Assembly (NCBI GenBank): GCA_000320545.1 | Contig: ADNK01001812.1 | Location: 35,001 to 72,863, forward strand | Length of the DNA: 37,863 nt | DNA from: Bigelowiella natans CCMP2755 | Lineage: Eukaryota > Cercozoa > Chlorarachniophyceae | Direction: 5' to 3' | Part shown: positions 1 to 9,802 of the stretch, in pieces | How positions within the stretch are numbered: the first letter of the stretch is position 1 | Layout: each line of letters starts with the position of its first letter | Translations under genes and position numbers: made by a program | The notes under the pieces: generated by a model | What the model was told of the DNA's origin: nothing | The model's input: only the letters and a program-made list of their open reading frames with translations | Database searches by the model: none

Positions 1-16
1 GATTCGCGATGTGTCT

Positions 17-751
17 TCAGAATTCTCGGGTCCAAAAAACCTGTAGCAGATCAGCCAGGGAGTTCATCTCCATCTTGCACATGCTCTCGCACTTTTTCAA
101 CTGATCGATGACGTCCTGGGCGGTGCTAACCCCGTTCCCAATCTCCAGAAACGGCCTGGAAATCACAGACGCTGCCGAGCGGGCAGGGCCTGGGCAGATG
201 TCGCGCAGCTGGTCGCGTTTTGCTTTACTCAGCACCGCGAAGTCGTCAAACCCAGGGAACGGAGACCATTTCCCTCGCATCTGCATATCGAGTATCTTTG
301 GGGGCTCTAAGGTACCGTGTCCGCGAACTGGGAGGGCGGCGGTCTATATAAGGCAGATAGTCAATTGCTCAAGCAATTGCTAACGTACGAAAGGCAACAT
401 GCGCGTGTAAGTGTCAGAGTTTTCTCCTAGGATCTTTGATTCGGGGAACATCTCTTGGGAATTTCCATACCCGCGATTTGATATTGGAGACGATGCTGAG
501 AATTTCCTCCAGCTGTTTCCCCTAAATATGCGCGACAAGCGAAAAGTGCATTTTTACCAATGCTGTGGACGACTAGGTTTGTCCATTCAATTCCTAAAGG
601 AAATGAAAGTAAACAGGACCGTCTGGCGACTCTTATCAGCTTCCTTCAGAGCAGCATAGGCCACTTGGTGACAACCGATATCGATAACAAATCTGAGGAT
701 AGAATGTAATATCAAATTCGTATATTAATAAGTTCTTCCTCTTCTCTCTCA

Positions 752-782
<31 letters not shown>

Positions 783-1639
783 GCGCGCGCGCTAAATGCT
801 CAGTTCTCTTTCGTTTCTAATATATCTGCAATATATCGCTCAAATTGACGGAAAAAGCTCCCGAGATAATGTTAAGACTTAGTACGATCATTTGGTAAGA
901 AGGGGGCGCACTTTTCTGAAAAGCTGAGCGTTGAGGAGAACTGCAAATCCGAAAGAGTCAGCAGCAAAAACCTAAAGGCAATGGCCATGTTTAATGCACT
1001 TCGTTGAAACCGAGCAGCTCTCACCACATGCACTTACAACAGTGAAATCTGCAGCAACTTACTCTTTTCTGATAGCAAAGTTGGTTTGCTTCGCCTTGTC
1101 AAAAGAAAACCCGTGCCTCCGCATCAGGTAGTGAAAAGCGGCGAGAATCGACTTGAAATAGCATGTTCCCGCACGCTGAGGCGTTCGCCAATCGGAGTAT
1201 TTGTCTTTGACTGCCGATTTATCGACGATGTCTATTTGCGAATTATCATTTTATCACAATATAGATCGCAGAGGGCACGAGGGGGTTTATGATAAGGCCA
1301 TTGGTTTGACGAAAATATAAATAGAAACTACGCTCGCTTCATCACGTTATATGCGTTCTAGAGGGGAAGCGAAAAGTATTTGGTTGTATGTGCATTCGTC
1401 CTCTAGTCTGAGCAAGAAACCCGTTTCTTATTCAGCAGAGCTGCATGTCAACCTGTTTTTCCATCGTCCCCGAGAAGGAATGGGAGGATTATATCGTAGA
1501 ATATCGGGCACTGATGAGCTTCGTGGCGTTGCTTTGATATCTTTGTCCACATCCAAAGGCCAGCAGGATGTAATATACGGCTTGCAGCAAGACCACCCAA
1601 TCGCATGCACGTTCGTTGTTTTTGCTGTGACAGAAGGTG

Positions 1640-1688
<49 letters not shown>

Positions 1689-1942
1689 CAACTAATAAAT
1701 AGTTATTTATTTATCTATTTATATATTTACTGCCATATCCGTGTTTTGTTCTGCTCGAGTTTTTGCATATTGGACTAGGTATTTGAACGCTACGATGCGG
1801 TAACCTTCGGGGTAAAAGCTCCCGTCGCCGGATGGTATTTAAGGCCTTCCCCGGTATTGCAAATGATCAAATCGAAGGTTCCTCTGTCAGAATAGAAAAT
1901 AGATAAAAATATGCTTGCATTTAGAAACACATATTATAAATA

Positions 1943-1996
<54 letters not shown>

Positions 1997-2898
1997 ATTC
2001 GTCCATTGGTTTGCATGAATAAGTTGATTTGGCATTTAAGATGTAACACCTATTGCCACTCCCTGAAGCGCGCTCGAATATGCACATTATAGCATGTCCG
2101 CCCCCTGCGTTTATCCATCCGGTTGGGAGGAGGAACATTTCTCCGATCCGAAGATTCATCAATCGTTTTTGCATATGAGCGACGAACTCGTTATGCTGAC
2201 TACTGCTCCCCGCCCCTTTGGCAGAAAGCGAAACGGAATCTGAAAGGGGGATATGTGTGTGTGTGTGTGAGTGTGTGTGTGTGTGTGTGTCTGTGTGTAT
2301 ATACATATATCAAACACTGTCAATTCCCAAACTCCTCCCCATTCTTCTTCACTCCGTATAACAGCCTCCCCCGTTAGGCATGCAAGTTAATACCTTTGAT
2401 AAGTCCCAACACGGTCCTCAACTTGACCACATCCCCGACCCCGTACGACGTCAACCAGCTCGTATGATTCTCAATAAGGCGCTCCAAAGCGAAAGCAAAT
2501 ATCTTGATCGAAGGAGTCACAGGTCCCCCATTGAGCTCCGTGCACATAATGAAGGGATCGCAAAACTCTCCCACATAGGCCTGTGTATTCCAGATTCCGC
2601 TAGGGGGCTTGGGATTTCCACAGCAGTCACGAAGTCCTCCTCCTCCAAATATAGCTGTGACGGCGAACTGCGTGAGCCGGTCAGGAGGAGTCGAGAATGT
2701 GTTACTGAGGACAGTTTTGGTGGGGCTCGATGGGAGAGCCTTTCCGGGACGAGCCGTGGAACGTTGAGAGCTCTTTGATTCCTGGAGAATAGGGATAGAA
2801 ACTTTGAGATCCTTACGCTCAAATTCACACAAAACAACACATACACACATCCAACTTCTATTTAAAGACAAGTATATCGTTTTATTCTCTCCCCTCTC

Positions 2899-2944
<46 letters not shown>

Positions 2945-3425
2945 AATACATGACTTCTGATCGGTTTCATGAGTCTATACAAGGCCACAACGGTGCACAC
3001 CTTTTTAATATTCCCGGCATTATTGTTTTGGGGCCGTGCATTTCCACCATCGTTATTGGGTCGTGCGTTTCCACAAACCGAGCAGGTTGTCGCTCGCATG
3101 TTTGTGTTATGAAATGTGCACATACTGCAAACCCAGTGCTTGGGGGTGCTTATTTTGGAATTTGTTATATTTGTTTCTTTCTTTTTCGATTTGGCTTTTG
3201 TTTCTGGTTTCTTTGCCGGCTTGGACGAGGGTTTCTTGGCCTCTTTTTTGCTTCCGGACTGAATTCACAGACAGGCTATATAAGCGGCGAATAATGTGAT
3301 TTTGAAAATCATGGTTGTGGAGGGTCGGATACCTTCGCCCTTGGAGTGGCACATACTTTGCATTTTGTATCCGAATCTTTGTAAACATGGGGCAATAAGG
3401 ATTATGCAAATATGAGGCAATAAGG

Positions 3426-3462
<37 letters not shown>

Positions 3463-4001
3463 TTTAAAAAACTTTGTCTTGCCAATGCACAAAAGGGTTT
3501 GTAAAACTGGACGCCTGTAAGTGATGGAGAGAAAGAGGGAATGCAATAACCAAAGATTACAATTTTGATTTACTTTTGTTTATAAATGTGCAAGCTCCGC
3601 AGTTCCAGGTGGTCGATGCCTTCTTTTCAGTGGCATGGGGCTTCATTTTGTAGAGATGTAGAGTAGGTGTTCGGGACACATAAGATAATTTTATTTTACA
3701 ATGAGTAATAACGAGAGGAGGTAGTGTTTGCATCGAAAATTTTACAAGGAAGGTCAGTGCAATCTATACAAACCTTAGGTCCGGCACATAACTCGCACTT
3801 CAGGTTGTAGTGCTTGTTGATGAACGTACATCGTTTGCATGTCCTACATAGCAGAAATTCCGAACGTGTTTAGTTAACACTGCAGGAGATGTTATATGTA
3901 CTTATAACAACAGTTTGGACTTTGGATTGATGTTCAATACTCCAATATCGACACTGCCCCTCCCCCCCCAAACTCGCTGCTAGTGAAGCGCACCATCCCA
4001 T
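17..4001 (-). CDS. NZF zinc-finger protein with putative cysteine-hydrolase domain
   Basis: Twelve exons, minus strand: 3994-4001, 3774-3843, 3001-3258, 2394-2781, 2050-2239, 1805-1883, 1453-1624, 1063-1231, 912-971, 620-692, 471-521, 17-343. They sum to 1845 nt with all phases matching, about 614 residues. Residues 3-22 and 68-88 fit W-x-C-x2-C-x3-N-x6-C-x2-C; both have the Thr-Phe pair (CTF) and a hydrophobic residue before the last Cys (CELC, CSVC), the signature of ubiquitin-binding NZF fingers. A Lys/Pro/Ser-rich linker lies between them. The second half has LPTGWINAGGGHAI (His290), IICNTGEGLKYHP (Asn314) and RTPQRAGTCYFKS (Cys412). I recall this motif set as a conserved but poorly described domain of protist proteins. 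A Cys/His/Asn thiol hydrolase, perhaps a deubiquitinase, is inference. The start is either an 8-nt first exon or an in-frame ATG at 4083-4085. The terminal exon might instead splice at CAG/GT near 38 and leave the window. The exon 9-11 junctions are the least certain. Confidence 0.72.
726..790. repeat. (TC)n/(GC)n microsatellite in intron 9
   Basis: A CT-dinucleotide tract followed by a short GCGCGC run. It lies between exons 9 and 10 of the zinc-finger gene. Confidence 0.9.
1649..1685. repeat. (TA)n microsatellite in intron 6
   Basis: Pure TA tract between the NTGEG exon and the next exon of the zinc-finger gene. It makes spurious Ile/Tyr-rich ORFs on both strands. Confidence 0.95.
1946..1996. 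repeat. (TA)n(TG)n compound microsatellite in intron 5
   Basis: A TA tract passes directly into a TG tract. It lies between the GGHA exon and the NTGEG exon of the zinc-finger gene. Confidence 0.95.
2252..2300. repeat. (TG)n microsatellite in intron 4
   Basis: TG tract just upstream of the exon 5 acceptor on the minus strand of the zinc-finger gene. Confidence 0.9.
2886..2941. repeat. (TC)n microsatellite in intron 3
   Basis: Long CT tract in the intron that follows the second zinc-finger exon. Confidence 0.95.
3428..3459. repeat. (TA)n microsatellite in intron 2
   Basis: TA tract between the two zinc-finger exons of the minus-strand gene. Confidence 0.95.
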
Positions 4002-4486
4002 GATGTCGGATTTATTCGAGGATACTCCACTAACACTGGAACAAATTGGTTGTTCCTTTGCGACAACAACTAGTTGTTGTCGCATGTAAAAAACATATAA
4101 TATTACTGGTTTCAGCTGTGCAAACTGAACTGTAGATTTTTGTACCGCAGTTAAGCACCCCTTCGTACGTGTAGTTACCGGTGAAGTTTCGCATCCATGT
4201 CTGAGTCAAGTGTCATGTGCCTGTCGCATTCGTCTTTTCCACTAGTTCTGCAGTGCGGACATAACAATCCCGGATGGCAACGCTAGAATTGGTTTGTTCG
4301 AAGTTCGAAACTTCTCACGTGTCTCAAGATGTCAGGAGTCAACGGACGGTCTGTCACGCATGCGACTGTGTGCAGAAAATCACCTTCTCGAACAATTTTC
4401 CCCTCATTTCATCACCGGCGAAAACCTAAATCCGGAAATCTTCCCCCCAAAAAAAAAAAAACATGCGTTGAACGCGTTCCCATGTG

Positions 4487-4537
4487 GTTCTGGCGCGTGT
4501 GGATTTGATTCATGCTTTGTCATTGTTCCTTTGCTAG
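4487..4537 (+). repeat. Direct repeat copy 1 (partner at 5868-5916)
   Basis: CATGTGGTTCTGGCGC followed by TGTGGATTTGATTCA and a GTCATTGTTC end. The partner near 5868 begins with the same 16 bases and ends in GTTCATTGTTC. The two copies bracket the tandem repeat at 4800-5297. Confidence 0.65.
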
Positions 4538-4799
4538 CTTTGGTCCATTTGAGTCCTCAGGAAGCTTTTTGGAAATTTTCATTTTTTTTTGCCCCCCAAC
4601 CCTGGCAGTTGTGAAAAAACTCGAGTGACCCTCTCGAGTTGCACCCTGTTGGCGCGCGATGCGGTGATGGGCGGGGGGGTTTTGAGTCACGAGGGTGGCT
4701 TTTCCTCCTGTCCCTGAACCACATTCCAGTTCACCGGTGGGATGGACAGACGTGTCGCCCCAGCCACCGGTGACTTGGTTGCCAAACGACGGATGTTTG

Positions 4800-5297
4800 G
4801 ATTTGTGTTGCAGGTTCTTCCCGGATGAAGACTTTGCTCGACCACGTGTCTGACTTGAACAGATTCATCCTGAGCAGTTTTCACTTCCGAACAAACTTTG
4901 CGCACTTCCTGTTGTTCACAGTGTTTCGGTCACAAACTCAAAAATGACAACCGCCGATCGCACAAAGTCCAAAGGAAAGGCGTGGACTGAAAACCACACT
5001 CTGTCGTCTGGTCCGAGCTTTGGGGAGAGCCCAGATCAAACCAAAACCAAGTTGAATCAAGTTCGAAATGTGACATGCACCTGAAGATTCTTGTTGGATG
5101 AAGCCTTCAATCAATCGATTGAATTGCTGACTCGAATGGATTCGTCCCAAACCAGTTTTCAATCCCGAAAAATTTTCCGCATTTCCTTTCGGCCACAGGA
5201 AATGCGTGGACTGAAAACTCCACTCTGTCTGATCTGAGCTTTGGTGAGGGCTCAGATCAAACCAAAACCAAACTGAATCAAGTTCGCAATGGTTTTT
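4800..5297. repeat. Degenerate tandem duplication, two units of roughly 225-270 bp
   Basis: Positions 4974-5070 and 5198-5290 align almost throughout, sharing GCGTGGACTGAAAAC, CACTCTGTC, CAGATCAAACCAAAACCAA and TGAATCAAGTTCG. The similarity extends upstream in weaker form: both units have GGATGAAG, then GATTC-TCC, CAGTTTTCA and a CGCA-TTCC segment in the same order. A third, much weaker echo may exist at about 5420-5660. I recognise no transposon termini. Confidence 0.7.
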
Positions 5298-5867
5298 TTT
5301 GCATCGCCAACGACTTCGAGGTTGTTGATCAGATTCAACCACATCCAATCCAAATCGTCTCCTTGCAGCTTTCCCCACGATGTCCAAAATGAAATGCGGA
5401 GGTGTGGACCGCACGTGACAATGAAGACTCAATCAGAATGATCAACTTGCTTCTCGAACAGGTTCCCAAGTGGATGCACCGGACGTGTTGCACATCTCCT
5501 CTTGCCCATGGCATCCCGGTGGAAAAACTGACCTTCACCCGTTTGCAAAGTCGGAAGGAAAAGCAACATCTGACATGAAAAAATCGATGCATTGCAACAA
5601 TGTGCGCTTTGGGGAAAGCCACATGAAACAGCAACTTCAAGAATCAAGTTCGAGGCAGCTGTCTAGCTGTTCTTGCTGATTGACTCCACTCCAACGGACC
5701 AATTGACGGCTGCAAAATTTGCAGGCCTGGTTGTGGCAATTGCAACGTGTTTCCACGATCTAGTTGCAATTGAAGCCATCAATCAACAACAGGGTGCTGA
5801 CAAGTCAATGGTCCTTGCAACGAGTGTTGTTGAGGCTCTGCTGCGTGCAAACGCCTGTCTCCCATGT

Positions 5868-5916
5868 GGTTCTGGCGCATGCAGATTTGATCAACGCTCA
5901 TTTTGTTCATTGTTCA
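5868..5916 (+). repeat. Direct repeat copy 2 (partner at 4487-4537)
   Basis: Same 16-base core as the copy at 4487, followed by a diverged ATTTGAT stretch and repeated TTGTTCA units (GTTCATTGTTCATTGTTC). Confidence 0.65.
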
Positions 5917-6468
5917 TTGTTCATTGTGCATTCATGTGGGCGTTGCGCTGAACGCTGCTGACGTGCACCCACACCTGTGCAAGACTTGCTAGCTTGCAAT
6001 GGGCACGTCCAGACGTGTGCGGATCGAAACCGAGCCAGCGAGTGTGCACGCAGCACGTGAGGTGAAAAGGTTGAGATCAGGAACACACACACAAAAGAGA
6101 CGGTGTTGCACGTGTTTGTGTGCACATCTTTGAAGTGTGTGCATTGTTTGTCCCCATGTCTAGCTGATGCTGCGCAAGCATGCTGCACGCAATTGACAGA
6201 CATTGGATGCATCGAAAAGTGCAGCATGCCGATTGATCATGCTCTCAGCTCTGATTGGCTGTGTTTGAGCTGTGCCAACCATCACAGTCGAGACATTTTT
6301 CACTTGCAATGATTGTGTTGCGAGCTCTTTGAACTGTGACCATTGTCGTGACACTTCAGACTTGCACATGCTGTGAAACAATTGTGATGTGGCCACATGT
6401 GCAAATCATCGCAATCAGCACAAAACGAGAGCGATGCGCCGAAATGTTCATTGGTGCTTGACACACTC

Positions 6469-8456
6469 TCAACTTTGCATCCATGCTGTGGTTTCCTCTT
6501 TGCGTTGCAGAAGTTCCTCCTCAATGGTGTCTCGCATGACAATTCGAATGACTTTGAGTTTCTTGTCCTGTCCTTGACGATGGGCCCTTCCAATGGCTTG
6601 GGCTTCGATGGCATCCGCTTCTTCCTTCGTTCCTAGTGACAACAACGAGAAATTTGAAAGAAATCCTTGAACGTTTTGTCCACTATGCTCATGAGACTAA
6701 ATGTCATGCTTGTTTCCCAATCAGTGCATGTTTGACTCATGCCAAGTGCCTTTTGTATGAGTAAATTTGATTCTAAAAAGTGTGGAAAATCGTTCATGCA
6801 GTGAATGGTCAGCTATTCTGATGTTTTGACTACTACCTGCAGGAGGGTCGAGAAGTATCACATGCGAAGCTCTCTGTAAATTCGCACCAGACGCAGAGCT
6901 GTCGAGCGACAACATTATGACTTTGACATCCGGGTCTGTATTGAACTTTCTGATCGCACCAGTCCTCACATGCACATTGCCCCGAACTAGCACGTATTTG
7001 ATGTCCTCATCATCCAATACCTGCTGCAGGCCCTGGAAGAGCCGTTGCCATTGCGAGAATATGATAACACGAGCGCCTTCTCCCAAGAGCTTCTTCAGAC
7101 GCGATACTACATACGTGATCTTGGACCCTCTTTGTTCCACAGCGTTTGCATTCATGTGCGGTGCGATGGAAGGAAGTTCGACGTACTTGACGTCATACTG
7201 CAGATGCGGCACATCGTCCAGGATGTCATCATAGTAATCCTCCAAGTTCTCCAATTCCGTCAAGACCGAACTTTCAGAAGGTAGCCCAAGGTCGAGAGGA
7301 TCGGGAGGATTGGGAGGATTATAGACACGCTTTGTTCCATGTGCTCTATGATGACAGAGTGACTTCTTAAGAATATGTGTGATCCTAGCGTTTCCGTGCG
7401 CTAGTGCCCAAGTGAGACCTCTATTGCACTTCTCCTTACGCTCTTCCTCTCGCAAATGGATTGCCTCTCTAAATGACAATTGGACATTCAGGTGCTTTTC
7501 CATTGCCGCTTTTGCTTTGATGAACCGGACAAAACGTGCATAGGTTGCCGTTCTCTCTGGTTCATGGCGAAATCTAATACCATCCAATCGTATATTGCCC
7601 AGCCTTTCTAACGTAGACAGCACTTCCGGGTGGCGCATCAGGTTGAAAATAAGCTTTATGCGAGGGCAAAGGGTGTGTTCATAGTAAATATAACGCTTGA
7701 GCATAGTTTCGGAGCCGTTTAGATCGTATTCACCGGTGTTGTAAATTTGGCGTCCCTTGCGAATGCCCATTATCTCTGCAATTGTGTTAGTTATGTTTGT
7801 AAGCTGACGTATAAGTCGACTCGCTTCGACCCTCAGATACAAACAAATATTTAAATCGATTTCTTCCCCCGGAAGTACGTAATTGACAACTGGATGTGCG
7901 CACAACTGCCGCATTTTATCGCGAGAATGAAGGGTCTGCATGGCCTCCAATTGGTACAGAGTGCGCTCAATCGGAAGCATGGGCAGCCTAACAATCTCCG
8001 TGTCGTAATCGGGCACTTCATACACCCCTTTCACGAACAAGGTGGTGTAGCGGCAATACATTCGAGAATAGAGCATGCGGTCCAGGAACGATCCGATGCG
8101 CGTCCAGAAGAGCATGCGCTCATATTCGGGAACTGCGTTCACATTCTTGGCATTGCTTTGCAATCGCTGTCTGTATTTTATTTGAGATTTGCCACAGCGC
8201 TGCTTGTATTTTATTATAGATTGGTCGCAGATAACTTTTTGTGCCTCTTGCTCCAGGACCTCCGCGCCATCGATCTTCACGCGCAGGAATCGAAGGGCGC
8301 CACGAGGTGTCAGATCGTTGTCTATGCGGGAAAAATGCACAAAAGCAACCTATCATCAAGACGATCGATTCCAATCAGTCGACCAAAGAGTTAAAGGTGT
8401 TGTGCTAAAGCTCGACCGTTAATTGACAAATAACATGACCAGAAATAAGTAGATGG

Positions 8457-8488
<32 letters not shown>

Positions 8489-8704
8489 AATAATTAATGG
8501 CGTCATAATTAATCAATTCACAATATGCAGTGTGTTAGAAAATGCTAAGAAAGAGTAGGAAATACTTTGGAATTCTACCTGGAAAGGGCGTTCCACTGAC
8601 ATACCATCGTGTTTCCGATTTTATTGCCATCATTACCTTAGTAAATAAATTTAAACTGAATCAGTTACATCGGCAACATACTCTCGGCAACTGACTTTAT
8701 ATTA

Positions 8705-8745
<41 letters not shown>

Positions 8746-9752
8746 CGTGTGTGTGTATATATATATTCATTTTAAAATATACGAGGAAAAATTAATTGTT
8801 CTAGACAAATAAACAAAAATCAACCTCGTATTCCCCCCCCCCCCCCCCAACCCCCGATGATATTCGGCATCCATCTTTGCTCCCAAATTAAAGTGAACTA
8901 GTTTGTAACTCACATCCATGATAGGCGTTTTCTGGCTCATAATCTCTTTAGCGAATATCTCGTGGCCTTCATCCAAGATGACTCTCTTCCAGAAGAACGC
9001 TTCAATTACAGGGTCCATTTGAATTCTGGCCAAATAATTGTATGCCCCATTCCTGTGCTCCCTCGTGGTGACAAGGTAGGTTAGAGATTTTTTTTTATAA
9101 GTCGGGTTCAAAAATAGTTGGATCGAGACCACAACCATGTCTGCCACTCGAATCGCGTTTACGTCTAATTTTGCAAGCTGCGGCATCGTCGTTACTACAT
9201 GAACCTGTGTGCGCGTGCCAAATAACAAATAATTAGAAATTAATAAGCAAAAAAGGGTAAAAACTGAAGGAATAACATTGCGAAAGACTATTGTCTGTTC
9301 TCATCGACCTTGAAGTTTTTCTTGAAGCCTGGATGAAGAAATTTGGCTACTTCTTGCTTCCATTGCCGAGCGAGGTGAGATGGGCAAATAACGAGCGTAG
9401 CATTGGTAAGCGTACGACCCTCGCGCATAGGATATTTAGCGGGGGATTGCCTCTTGACTTTGATAATTTTCCGTTTGTGAGCTATCGTCTCCCAGCGCGC
9501 CTTACCGCCTCTTTTGTTCTTTTTGTGTTTGAATACGATGCATTTCTGGTCGTTGAGCATGAGAATGTCGGCGGCCCTTCAACATGTATCTTCGAATTTT
9601 ACGTAACTGTAATGTGTGGTGCATGCGAATTTTACGTAACTGTAATGTGTGGTGCATGGAACAGAAAGTCTCAAATCGTGTATTCAAAGGTCCGTACATA
9701 TATATATCTACACGTTTGTGAACATATATATATCTACACGTTTGTGAAAACG

Positions 9753-9802
<50 letters not shown>

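Larger units (their letters stand above)
4086..6468. other. Intergenic region, no gene recognised
   Basis: This separates two minus-strand genes. Open frames are short, differ between strands and show no motif or consistent splice structure that I recognise. The main content is a degenerate tandem repeat (about 4800-5297) and a second pair of related segments near 4487 and 5868. The 5'-flanking sequence of the zinc-finger gene (from about 4086) and the 3'-flanking sequence of the SNF2 gene (up to 6468) must lie here. I see no clear TATA box or poly(A) signal that I would stand behind. Confidence 0.6.

Noticed and set aside
1351-1695. Plus-strand ORF ending in Ile-Tyr repeats
   Set aside because: Antisense to exon 7 of the zinc-finger gene, and the tail is the TA microsatellite.
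7894-8394. Plus-strand ORF of 166 codons
   Set aside because: Antisense to the helicase exon of SNF2 copy A. No motif of its own.
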